This document shows, one piece after another, positions 19,796-29,343 of a DNA stretch of 64,000 bases. The translations under genes and the position numbers were made by a program. The notes beneath the pieces were generated by a model. It searched no databases. It was given only the letters and a program-made list of their open reading frames with translations, and was not told where the DNA came from. How positions within the stretch are numbered: position 1 is the first letter of the stretch; every line of letters begins with the position of its first letter. Source of the DNA: Porcisia hertigi (taxonomy: Eukaryota; Euglenozoa; Kinetoplastea; Trypanosomatida; Trypanosomatidae); NCBI RefSeq assembly GCF_017918235.1, contig NC_090560.1, forward strand, positions 1 through 64,000, read 5' to 3'.

Positions 19796-20627
19796 ATATG
19801 ATGCAACGATGAAAAAGTGTATGCGTGTGTGTGTGGGGGGGGGGGGGGGGGGAGGGGGGGGGGGGAAGACTACAAATAACAAGAGAAGAAAAAAAAAGAG
19901 GCGAACCCACACCCCCGCTCAAGCGCAGGAGCCGCCAGAAGAAGGAAAAACGCACACACACACAGAGAGACACAGAGATACACACGCGTCCCAGATGGGT
20001 ACAAGTACTCACAGAGAGAGAGGCAAGGGAGCGTTGGAGTGTGGGGTGCAACATACGCACATCCACGATGTCATTCCAGGATGCGAAAAAAAATGAACTA
20101 TATGCTAGTGGATTCACGCAGGCAGAAGAAGACACACACACACACACATAAATATATATATATATAAACATCGAGGCACGCGCGCGCGTATGCATACATA
20201 ATCCTCTCTCTCTCTTTCTCTCAACACCTCCACTAGTCGCCATCGTGCATACCCACACTAGACATTGGTGGGGATAAACTGCATCTCCTACACGCATCCA
20301 TATATCGATATCTACGCGTGTTTACACATAGACACCTACACCTAGTAATGTGGTATGTGGCATGTACCCGAATATGAACAAAAAAGGTAGGGAACATCGA
20401 CGGCGCAGAGAGCGTATGACAGAAAAACCGGGGCGAGGGAGGACATCCGCGCTGAGCGAGAGAGGGGGGGGAGAAGGGAGCTGGACTCCGTCCAACATGA
20501 AAATAAAGCTTCTCCCCAGCCGTCAGCTCCCATCCCCCCCATATCCTCGCGCGTGCGCACGCACACAGAGACACGCTGGTGATGCTTAGGGGGCGCGTGT
20601 CTCGCCGGCGGCGGGTACGCACCGCCC
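19796..20627. other. Spacer with poly-G and AT repeats
   Basis: Very long poly-G with a single A at 19836-19865, CA repeats near 19952-19964 and 20133-20147, AT repeat at 20150-20165. No gene is seen. Confidence 0.55.
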
Positions 20628-21956
20628 TCACGTCACCCTGTCGTGTAGTGCCTTCTGCGCAGTCATGGCACGCCCTCTCGACAAAGGGGAGCTAGGAGCA
20701 GATCTGTACGAAACCACGTGAGATACAGGGAGTAGTGCGCTTACTCGAGGCGTCGAGTGACGCCGTCGAGAAACTCCTGCGGTAGCAGGTGCCGACCTAG
20801 TGTGTGTCAAGTGCCGCTCCTGCTGCTGCCAAAACACTGACGGGGCGGACAGAGCAAGCGAAGAAGAGGCGCGCACGAGCGGGCTGCACACGTTTGATGT
20901 GTCGTCCTCTCCCGCCTCCTCGCTGGAGGTGAGATCGGCGGCGGTGTGCGAGTTCGATAGGAGAGCCAAGCTGTCCTCTCGTTGCATCTTGCGACTGGCC
21001 TCGGTATCTGGAGTCGCGTCATCGCGAGCCGGTGGCGGTGGTGGCGTTCTGAAAAGCCCCACTCGCCGCGCCAAAACTGCTCGCTCTGTCCACCACTCAC
21101 GCGCCACACATTCCCGTACCAGACGCTCCACCGCCACGATCCAGCCGACGCACTGCGCAGTCCACTCCGACTCATATTCCTGCAGCATGCGAAGGTGCTC
21201 CGCGATGAGCCGCTCTTCGGTGAGGTACCGAAGAAGCCGCTGATGCTGATGTGTGTACATGCCCGTCAGCGACACGCGTGTCTCGGACTCGCGGATGATC
21301 AAGTGATGCAGTCGATAACAATCCTGTCCGCTGCGGCGCCCTCGATCTGAGCGTCGGCCAAGGCGATCAAACGACGGCGGCTCCCACTCGCTCGTAATGT
21401 CCATCTCCGAGTATGTGTGTACATCGCCCCTGAAGCTCTGCGTTGGCTGACTTACCTCCACCAGTGAGCTCTGGATATCGCCGTCTTGACGGGCGCCGAT
21501 ACCATTCTCGGCGTTGTCACACGTCTCGCAGTTCTCGAGCTGGGTTGATGATGAGGAAGCAGAAATGTAAAACAAGTCGGGCATGAGCGGATCAGAGCCG
21601 CTGCTGTTCACGCTGCCCCGCTGCGGCAGGGTGTTTTGGGCAGACATATGCAGCTCATGTGGGAGATGGGCGGGTGTGGCAACATCGACGTGCGCGGATG
21701 TTGCGGTGAACTGAGCGGCGGTGACAGCGACGCCGTGGAGGCGACGTCGGCCGTGGGCCACGCTGGAATTCGGCAACGCCACCACACCAACGGCCGCTGA
21801 CATACATTTGAGCTCACCTCTCCTCCTCTGGGTAGTGTCTTTTGGGGTTGTGGACTTGGAGGTTAAAGTGGCGCTCTTTTGACGATGTGAGGACGATGGC
21901 GACGATGGGGGAGAGGCGGTAGTCGCCAATGCAACACCCCCGCAGCAGTTTCCCAT
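20628..21956 (-). CDS. Hypothetical protein with N-terminal dual-acylation motif MGNCC
   Basis: 442 aa, ATG at 21956. The start MGNCCGGVA is a classic N-myristoylation (Gly2) plus palmitoylation (Cys4, Cys5) signal, which in kinetoplastids targets proteins to the plasma or flagellar membrane. Residues about 20-190 are Ser/Thr-rich and probably disordered. A helical module at about 215-310 contains HHLIIRESETRVSLTGMYTH, LTEERLIAEHLRMLQEYESE and VAVERLVRECVAREWW. A Pro/Ser-rich tail follows. No catalytic motif. It could be a membrane-attached signalling or scaffold protein. Copy B of the dispersed element follows in its 3' flank. Confidence 0.8.
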   Translation of the reverse strand: MGNCCGGVALATTASPPSSPSSSHRQKSATLTSKSTTPKDTTQRRRGELKCMSAAVGVVALPNSSVAHGRRRLHGVAVTAAQFTATSAHVDVATPAHLPHELHMSAQNTLPQRGSVNSSGSDPLMPDLFYISASSSSTQLENCETCDNAENGIGARQDGDIQSSLVEVSQPTQSFRGDVHTYSEMDITSEWEPPSFDRLGRRSDRGRRSGQDCYRLHHLIIRESETRVSLTGMYTHQHQRLLRYLTEERLIAEHLRMLQEYESEWTAQCVGWIVAVERLVRECVAREWWTERAVLARRVGLFRTPPPPPARDDATPDTEASRKMQREDSLALLSNSHTAADLTSSEEAGEDDTSNVCSPLVRASSSLALSAPSVFWQQQERHLTHTRSAPATAGVSRRRHSTPRVSALLPVSHVVSYRSAPSSPLSRGRAMTAQKALHDRVT

Positions 21957-23127
21957 TTGCCCGTGAGAGGGACACCCGTGCAGGTGCTTGAAAAGAGGGA
22001 GAAATATTCTGTGTTTGTCGATAGCGAGCGTGGTGGGTAGGAGGAGGATGAATAGCAGGACAACGAGTGCCGAGAGTCAGAGTTGTGTCTATCATATACA
22101 CACACAACTAAATGTATATGTTTTAGCACACACGCAGTAAAGGGAGGAGAGAAAGAAAGGGGGAGGGGGGGGGGGGGGGGGAGAGAAAGAGTGTGTGTGT
22201 GTGTGTGTGTCGGTTTGTACGTCTGTATACAAAACGTATATGAGATATTTGTTTATATATGAGTGTATTTATGTGTGTCTGTATATGCACACGCAAGAAC
22301 AACAGACCAGCAGCGATGGGGGAGGGGGAGAGGGGGGCGGGAGAGTGGGGAAAGGGGGGTGATGAACACTTGGAAAGGAAATGCGCCTATGATATGCGGG
22401 GTCGTGTGCGGATGTGGAGCGTATTCAGAAAGAGGGGAGGAGGAGGAGGAGGGGGAGGAGGGGGTGGGAGTGGGAGTGGGGGTGGAGGAGGGGGTGGGGG
22501 GTAGAGAATGCACGAGAAGCCTCTTTGTCTTCCCTCAATGCAGTGGTTTGACGTCAACACCGTATCCACGCAGACACCTTTCGTCCTGTCAGATAAATAC
22601 GCACGCACAGAGAGAAAGATATAAAAAAAAACGAAGAGGATGTCGAGAAGTGGGGAGTGTGGGAGAGCACCTAGGATTTCAATACACGGTATGTAAGCAC
22701 ACCATCCACACATATGTATTTACATACACATTTATAAAGACATGTGTGTCTCTGTGTGTGTGTGTGTGTGTGTGTGTTTTAGAACGGTAGAAAAAAATGG
22801 AAAGGGGGAGGAGAGGGGAGGAGGGAGACTGAGGTGATCAAACCCACGCGCAGTCCGAGCGCGTACGGTCAAACACGAAAATTCAACACAATCGTCACGA
22901 CGAGGGGAGTCACAGCGGTGGCCCCCCCCCCACCCCCGCGCGAAGAAATAAAAAGAAACGCCAACGCCATCCCCCTCCCCCTAAGCAAGCAGGAAAAAAA
23001 AACGTGCAAGAAGCAGCAACCACAGGGGTCACCACACGAGCGGCACCGTCACCACCACCCTCTCTGTGGCTGTGAGTAATCCCTCCCTCCCTCCTCCCAC
23101 CCACTCACCCATCCCCTGCCCTGTTGG
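21957..23127. other. Spacer with G-rich and GT/AT repeats
   Basis: Poly-G at 22166-22182, (GT)n at 22192-22210 and 22747-22778, a GGA/GGGT-rich block at 22432-22502 able to form quadruplexes, AT-rich patches near 22230-22260. No gene is seen. Confidence 0.55.
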
Positions 23128-25440
23128 TTACCGTCCGTTGCCGCGCGGTGCCCTTGCCGTCGAGTTCTGACGCCGCTGTCGCGCTCGCTTGCGCTCCTCC
23201 CGCTCCAGCTCATCGGCCTCCATGTGCTCCTCACGCTCCTTCACACGCATAAAGTTAATGAAGTCTTTTTTGCTAATAAACCCCTCAAACTTCGAGTAGC
23301 GACAAACGAAAATGTGATGCGTGCCCAGTGACTGAAAGAGGTAGAGCAGCTTCTTCACTGAGCACTCCGGCTCCACCTGCAGGAGGCAGGCCTCCAGAAG
23401 GTTTGTCAGATCCACCTCGAGGAAGGTCGGGTCAGACGAGTATGATGGAGCTGTCTTGAAGCGAAGGTACGTATCGAGGCTCACATCGCTGTTGTTCGCC
23501 GCGGCCACCTGGATCGCTCGTAACAGCTTCTTTGTGGGCGCGTAGCCAAGCAGTGTCATGTCGTTGGCGGACTCGACCACCGGGAAGCCGATAACGTTCA
23601 TCACGCTCAAGAGCTCGTTGATGTCGCGCACCTGCAACCCGTACGCCGTCAGCACAGTAAACTGTTTGCCCTGGTAGACATCCTCAGCCACGAAGTCGAG
23701 GTGGAACTCCTTTTTCGGGTCCAAGTAGGGCAGCTTCTGCTCCTCAATAAGTATTTCATACATGCCCTTCACCCCAACCGCCCTGCCGGCCGCCTTGGCG
23801 CACAGGATGCCCACAATGACGGGAACCATGTACTCCAGGGAGCCCGTCAGCTCAAACATGATAATTGCCAGGCAAATGGTCATGTGGGTGACGCCCGTGA
23901 GCATGGCAGCCGCGCCAACGATCGCGTACACGCCGGGAATGACACACAGATCCTGGTCATAGCACTCTGTAAAGATGTACGAACTGGAGTACGTCTCTTG
24001 CAATGCACGAAACATCATCCCAAAGGCGCGGCCGTACAGTGCACCAATCGTGAGCGACGGCACAAGGACCCCAGCAGGTAAAAATATGCCGACGGTGTAC
24101 ATGAACATAATAAATTTTGCCGTGGCGGTGACCAGTAGAGAGAAGAACGCACGCATGTCGCTGTCCACGCACATCTCAATTTTGCTTGTTGGGGTGCAGT
24201 CCTGGAAGCAGTCGCCCAGTAACTCCAACATGCTACCGGAGGCGTACGGTGTAACAAAGTTTACGATACCGGTGACAGCAGCCACAACCGCCACCTCGAC
24301 TAGCCGCCACTGCCTCACGTGCTTCTTGCGCCACCGATAGACGCGCAGGTTGACGACGCTGAAGGCCGATCCCATAAACCCGCCAAAGCATCCGATTGCA
24401 GCAAACATGGGAAACTCAAAGAAGTGCCAGTTGTGCTGGTAGTTGACGCTGAACTGCACTATGCGGCCCGTGTGCCAGAGATCCACGTGCGACTGGAGCA
24501 GCACCGCCGTCACCCCACAAATGAGCGCCGCCATGAGGGCATTGAAGTTGTAGGACGTGGAGACGTCCTCCAGGGCAAATATGACACCACCGACGGGAGC
24601 GCCAAAGGCGACGGCCATGCCACCGCCTGCGCCGGCCGTGATGAGCTCGCGCTTCTTGGCTTCGTGGTGATAGCTTGGAAAGACACTGGAGACGATGCCG
24701 CCGACGCAGGCGCCGATGTGAACAAAGGGGCCCTCCTTTCCAACCGTCAAGCCGGACCCGGTAGAGAAACACATGCTGATCACCTTTGTGACGAGCGTCC
24801 AGCCGCCAAGATATCGCCGGACGTGGTGACCAGAGACGATCGTCTTCACCTCGGCGATGCCACCGCCAGAGGCGTAGGGCGCGTAGGTTTTGCACAGGTA
24901 CGCCGCCGTGATGGCGGCCAGAGTAGAGAAGCTCACGTACATCACAAAGTCCACGAATGCGACGACCAGATTGTCGCGGCCAAGAAAAAACTCGCCCCAG
25001 GAGTAGTAGTCCTCGCACTCGTTGCCATGAACGCAGCACATGTTGCGGCCCAGCCAGAAGTAGTACGCGCAAATGCCGGAGCGAAAGGCGCTCACCCAAT
25101 GCGCACACGCGTCGCTGAAGACGCCGATGCAGCCGAGCGCGATGCCGCAAGCCAGGGCAGCCAAGAAAGACTGACCTTTGGGGCTGTACATGGACCAGGT
25201 GTCTCCAAGCGACGAGGATGCGGGAGCGGCAAGGCTATGGCGTCGCCGCCGCAGCATCTCCAGATCCGCTGCCTCCATGTAGCTGCTGGTGCAATCGACT
25301 GTCGACCAGTCCGCATCTGGAACATGCGTGACCAAATTCGTGATAATCTCGCTGACGCCTTCGTCACCTCTGTTGCCACCGCGAGCATGATCTCCACAAG
25401 CACTGCCCTGGCAGCCTGTCCGTGTCATCAAGTCCATCAT
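23128..25440 (-). CDS. CLC family chloride/proton exchanger (ClC-3/4/5-like)
   Basis: 770 aa, ATG at 25440. The transmembrane core spans residues about 88-560, followed by two CBS domains (about 600-740) and an Arg/Glu-rich tail. Family motifs: SGGGIAEVKTIVSG at 191-204 (position of GSGIPE), GKEGPFVH at 234-241 with the gating Glu at 236, FGAPVGGVIFALEDVS at 279-294, and LVPSLTIGALYGR. The block RRYLGGWTLVTK is typical of the ClC-3/4/5 endosomal exchanger group. Oddities: the filter Ser and Pro of GSGIP are Gly and Ala here, and the proton glutamate site is Asp (Asp292). Expected in endosomal or acidocalcisome-type membranes; residue changes may alter anion choice. Confidence 0.95.
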   Translation of the reverse strand: MMDLMTRTGCQGSACGDHARGGNRGDEGVSEIITNLVTHVPDADWSTVDCTSSYMEAADLEMLRRRRHSLAAPASSSLGDTWSMYSPKGQSFLAALACGIALGCIGVFSDACAHWVSAFRSGICAYYFWLGRNMCCVHGNECEDYYSWGEFFLGRDNLVVAFVDFVMYVSFSTLAAITAAYLCKTYAPYASGGGIAEVKTIVSGHHVRRYLGGWTLVTKVISMCFSTGSGLTVGKEGPFVHIGACVGGIVSSVFPSYHHEAKKRELITAGAGGGMAVAFGAPVGGVIFALEDVSTSYNFNALMAALICGVTAVLLQSHVDLWHTGRIVQFSVNYQHNWHFFEFPMFAAIGCFGGFMGSAFSVVNLRVYRWRKKHVRQWRLVEVAVVAAVTGIVNFVTPYASGSMLELLGDCFQDCTPTSKIEMCVDSDMRAFFSLLVTATAKFIMFMYTVGIFLPAGVLVPSLTIGALYGRAFGMMFRALQETYSSSYIFTECYDQDLCVIPGVYAIVGAAAMLTGVTHMTICLAIIMFELTGSLEYMVPVIVGILCAKAAGRAVGVKGMYEILIEEQKLPYLDPKKEFHLDFVAEDVYQGKQFTVLTAYGLQVRDINELLSVMNVIGFPVVESANDMTLLGYAPTKKLLRAIQVAAANNSDVSLDTYLRFKTAPSYSSDPTFLEVDLTNLLEACLLQVEPECSVKKLLYLFQSLGTHHIFVCRYSKFEGFISKKDFINFMRVKEREEHMEADELEREERKRARQRRQNSTARAPRGNGR

Positions 25441-26403
25441 TCAAAAGTGAAAGGGAATATGAGAGGCAGTCCTCCGTTTCCACAATTATATATACGTTAG
25501 TGCGAGTTTTAACGGGGGGGGGGAAGCGAGAGAAAAGAAGTTTAAAAGTCTCAGGTCCTCGAATAAAAAGAGGGAAAATGCCAAAGGGACGCAGCTGAGC
25601 GGAGAGGCGCGTCCCATGACCCACCATATAAGAACAACGATACGTGTCCTACCACCAAATTATATATATATATATATGTGTGTATACCTCAGTGTGTGTG
25701 TGTAATGTGTTAACGTATCCCCATGTCTGTGTTTTTACTTTGGAAAAAAAAAGAAAGTGGGCGGGAGGGGGGGGGGGGGGAAGGAGAGCAAAGAGTAGAA
25801 GTAGTGTAGTAGTAGTTGCAAGTGGGGTGGTGAGGAGAAAGCTGACACTTGAGCCAGGGCAAGACAAGGAGGAAAGGAAACGCGATCGAGGAAAAGGCGT
25901 GGGTGTCATAACAGACATCTGCGCGCGTGTCTACATACTTTATTTTAATCGTCAAGCGATTACAGAGATCTCTGCAGTCCGGAAGGCGTTGAGGACGGGG
26001 GGGACAGGGGGGGGGGGGGGGCACGGAGCAGCACGAGCAAAGAGGTAAACCGCAGAAGAAGGAGGAGTGAAGAAGAGAGAAGAGGAGCGACTGGGGATGA
26101 TATTGCACCAAACCGCAGACAGTCAAGGGAGGGAGGGGAGACGCACGGCCGTAGACCGCAACAGCAACCATCTCCAAAGTGCTGGAAGCCACATATGTGA
26201 GCAGCGCAAGGGCAAAGAAGGCACGCTGAGGGGGGGGGGTTAAGCGAAGCCAACTCTCACTCACCCACCTACCTCCGCAGGGAAGAGTGTGCTCGACAGG
26301 TGAGAAGGTGTGGGATGAACACCTCTCCCCTCCTCCCCATCCGCCTCTTCATCTCTCGACTCCCCCATCCCTTTGTCCTCTGGATCGCGGTTGTTCGAGG
26401 ACT
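25441..26403. other. Intergenic spacer, no gene seen
   Basis: Poly-G at 25515-25523, AT repeat at 25661-25679, poly-G at about 25768-25781 and 26007-26020. Frames are low complexity. Confidence 0.55.
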
Positions 26404-26991
26404 TTACTCCGTCACTGAATCTTTGCCTTCACAGCGCACACGCTTCAGGTGTTCTACGAGCTGTGCCTCCTGGTGACGGCGTCGCTCATCCTCGAGGCGA
26501 TGCTTCTCCACCTCCTGCACAGAGCGGTCGAACGCGCTTCCGATGCCGGCGCTGCCACCGGTGGTAGAAGCCGTCGTAGACCTCACGCCGAATGCCGAGG
26601 CGAACTTGGCGGCGGTCTTCGCATTCTCGGTCCTCTGCTGCACCTTCAGCTGACGCTTGGCGGCAACAAGCAATGACTGGTACAGCTCAGCGCACTCCCG
26701 TTCGACCGTGACGGTGTCTACCCCGGCCGCCTCGCGCTCCTCTCGGTACAGAAAAACGCGCAGTCGTACCTCGCGCAGAGCACGATGTGAGTCGAGCCGT
26801 GCTGCCATCTCACGGTTCTCGCCTTGAGCACGGCGTTGCTCGAGGGGGTTGATCGATGCCCCGCCCTCCACCGCTGTTGCGCCCTGCTCCGCAGGTGCCC
26901 GGCCCGCTGCGGAAACGTTCACACGGCTGCGCTGGACATAACCGCTCAGTCCAGTGCCTTTGACCGCGGCAGCCTCCACACCGTTGTACAT
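26404..26991 (-). CDS. CWC21: CWC21/SRRM2-type spliceosomal protein (cwf21 domain)
   Basis: 195 aa, ATG at 26991; upstream only GTG is available. The very N-terminus MYNGVEAAAVKGTGLSGYVQ matches the invariant MYNG...RG(S/T)G..GYVQ(R/K) start of CWC21 and human SRRM2. It is followed at about 60-120 by the helical cwf21 segment (MAARLDSHRALREVRLRVFL, then EEREAAGVDTVTVERECAEL). In yeast the protein binds Prp8/Snu114 in the activated spliceosome. Here it would act in trans-splicing of SL RNA and the few cis introns. The C-terminal part is helical and charged with no long RS domain. The 5' flank has T-rich and GA microsatellites. Confidence 0.85.
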   Translation of the reverse strand: MYNGVEAAAVKGTGLSGYVQRSRVNVSAAGRAPAEQGATAVEGGASINPLEQRRAQGENREMAARLDSHRALREVRLRVFLYREEREAAGVDTVTVERECAELYQSLLVAAKRQLKVQQRTENAKTAAKFASAFGVRSTTASTTGGSAGIGSAFDRSVQEVEKHRLEDERRRHQEAQLVEHLKRVRCEGKDSVTE

Positions 26992-27693
26992 GACGGTGTG
27001 GGTTTTTTTTTGGGGGGGAGGGGATCTGTGTCGACTGCACTGTAGCTGCCGCCTCGTTGAGCGAGAGTAACCCTTCACCTGCCGGATACGCACGCCGTGT
27101 CGTTGCACCTATGGGATTACTAGAAGGGGGGGAGAGGGGGGAGGAGGAGGAAGAGGAAGAGGAAGAGGGGAGGAGAGGAGAGGAGGTAGAGAAAAATATG
27201 ACGAGACGACATGAAAATTGAAGTGCGGATGCGGCAGTGGAAGAGATGGGGGAGGAGGGGGGATTCCCACGGGTGCCGCCGCCACGATTCTGGCGCAGGG
27301 AAGCCAAAAGCCCCCGACGCAGTCGCTCGCAGACAGTCACGCGTGCAGCGGTGGTGTGCGTGCGGGGACACACGTATACACACACACAGACATACATGTA
27401 TATATATATATGTGTGTGTGTGTATACATGTATGAGTGAAGTGCTCTTGCTCGCATTGTCACGATAGGCGCATCAGCCAGTGCGACGACGACGAGGCTCC
27501 CCCCTTTCCAGGGAAACCCCCTCCTCCTCCTCCCATTTCTACCACACACACACACACACACCTCTGCCACCACCACCACCCCCTGGGTGGGCAGGAATCA
27601 GATGGCGATGGGGGGATGGAGAGGGTAGGGAGAGGGAGAGGGAGAGGAGGTACACACAACAACATGTATCCTGTCGCTGCAATGTTTTTTTTT
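26992..27693. other. Intergenic spacer with GA, AT/GT repeats
   Basis: GGA-rich run at 27126-27187, CA-AT-GT mixed microsatellite at 27377-27425, CA repeat at 27543-27561, GA-rich at 27626-27647, poly-T at 27685-27695. No gene is seen. Confidence 0.55.
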
Positions 27694-28482
27694 TTATAGC
27701 CGACTACGGTAGGCCTCATCTAGCAACGTCTCACCGTACTCCCGCTCCAAGTCGCGTACGAGCGCGAGGGCCAGAGCACCGAGTAGGTCGCGCGCTTGCA
27801 CAAACCGCTTCTTCTGCTCCGCCTCCGTCTCCAGTGCGAAACGTTGGGTGAGTTCTGGGACTTCCCACCGCCGCTGCACTCGGCATGCCTTGCGCAGCTC
27901 GTGCGACTGCAGGCGCATGAAAAGCGGCTCGCCTTCGTACAGGTCATCCTGCAGTTTGCGCGTTGAGCGCTCGTGAAAAACGGAGGGGTTGCGCGGACTC
28001 CACAACGTCCAGCTCTGACGCGCGTCCGTCGTGTCCTGCATCACCGTCCAGTGTGCTGGCGTCGCTGATACCAGTAGTGGATCAGAGAAATCTGAGCTGG
28101 AATAAGTGTATAACGGTGAGCATGACGCCGATGGTCCAGCACTGCGAATAGAGCTCTCCTGTGCAGCTTGCGTGTCTGTGTAGCGCCGCTGATAGCGGTC
28201 GCTCGTCCGCCCCGAGTAGGGTGCATCGACGCTGACGTAGACGTCGTACGTGTTGCGCTGCCGGCGCGCGCCAGCCAAAGAGGACGAGGACTGTCGGCTG
28301 ACATCGATGCCGATTTCTTCCATGGCGGCCACCGCCAACGGATGCACCGTGCCGAGATGGTGCACACCCCCGCTGCAAACAAACAGACGGCCACCAGTAT
28401 AAGCCCGCAAGAACGCCTCAGCCATCTGGGTCCGTGCTCGGTTTGTGACACCAGCAATGATGATACCACGGCAGACGCTCAT
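27694..28482 (-). CDS. ArsC/low-MW phosphatase-fold protein lacking the catalytic Cys
   Basis: 262 aa, ATG at 28482; the longer upstream frame is Pro-rich and non-ATG. The N-terminal ~60 residues follow the thioredoxin-coupled arsenate reductase/low-molecular-weight phosphatase pattern: GIIIAGVTNRARTQMAEAFL, then FVCSGGVHHLGTVHPLAVAA and MEEIGIDVSRQSSSSL. In active members the P-loop is C-x5-R. Here the residue at the Cys position is Gly (codon GGT) while Asn and Arg of the loop remain. The centre is Ser/Tyr-rich, and the C-terminal part is helical (LLGALALALVRDLEREYG). Probably a non-catalytic phosphate-binding or regulatory protein. Not a frameshift: the surrounding frame is intact. Confidence 0.75.
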   Translation of the reverse strand: MSVCRGIIIAGVTNRARTQMAEAFLRAYTGGRLFVCSGGVHHLGTVHPLAVAAMEEIGIDVSRQSSSSLAGARRQRNTYDVYVSVDAPYSGRTSDRYQRRYTDTQAAQESSIRSAGPSASCSPLYTYSSSDFSDPLLVSATPAHWTVMQDTTDARQSWTLWSPRNPSVFHERSTRKLQDDLYEGEPLFMRLQSHELRKACRVQRRWEVPELTQRFALETEAEQKKRFVQARDLLGALALALVRDLEREYGETLLDEAYRSRL

Positions 28483-29343
28483 GGCGCTGTGCTTGAGAGT
28501 CTGGTGATGTAAAACTTGCAAGTACGTATTTTGTACAGGGCCGGGGTGCATACAAAGAAGCGGGGGAGGGGAGGGGTTGATTGGGAGAGGGGGAGGGGAA
28601 CACACACACGAGCGTGCAACACGCACGGCGGCCGTGAAAAAGTAAGCTCTTTCGGGGATGTTTTTTTGGGGGGGAGGGGGGGAGAGGAGAGGAGGGGAGG
28701 AAGCCCGCGAAGTAACACGCAAAGAAAGACCGACGGATGCTTCATTCCCTCTCTGTTTGCTTGTTCATTTGTTTTTTTCATTGCCTCCCCCTCACTCAGT
28801 CACAGATAATAATGTTAGAATGAGATGAAGACACGGCGCACTCACCACTCGTCTTTTTTTCTGGCGTGTAGATGTTTGTGTTAAAGGTCTGCACAGCAGT
28901 GACGAACACACCGCCCCCTCCCTCCCTCCGCCGCCGCTGTCAAGAACTGCCTTGGATGCGAGGAGAAAGGAAACGAAAGAGAAGGGGGAGGAGGGGAGGG
29001 GGAGCGGCGGCGGCAAATGGTAACGAAAACCAGAGATGAGATGGTCCTCGACCGAGAAGGTGAAATCACTGCTGTGCAGCAGTTGTCGTCTGAACACCAG
29101 TGTTTGATGCAGAGGAGCGGTGAGGCGAGACGTGTGGTGGTGTATGTAGACGCAATGCCCACGGAAGAGAAGCGGTGCTGAAGCGGGCGCGCGTGTGAGA
29201 TGCGATCGCACATGTGGTCTTTCCTTGGCCCTCCCTGACTAGCAATGCCCCTCCTGTCGACTCTATGGGTCGCCTAACTCCTCCCCCCCTCCCCCTCCCC
29301 CGGCCCTGGCCCTGCCCCTGCCCCCCCCCCCTTTTTTTTTGGA
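28483..29343. other. Intergenic spacer, no gene seen
   Basis: GA-rich 28560-28600 and 28670-28700, poly-T/G at 28660-28683, GA-rich 28980-29005, poly-C then poly-T at 29322-29340 immediately before the next stop. Confidence 0.55.

Noticed and set aside
24319-25500. 393-codon plus-strand frame
   Set aside because: Antisense shadow of the CLC exchanger; the opposite frame has all CLC motifs.
28483-28722. Upstream extension of the ArsC-like gene
   Set aside because: Pro/Ser-rich translation of a pyrimidine tract; ATG 28482 begins directly at the conserved strand.
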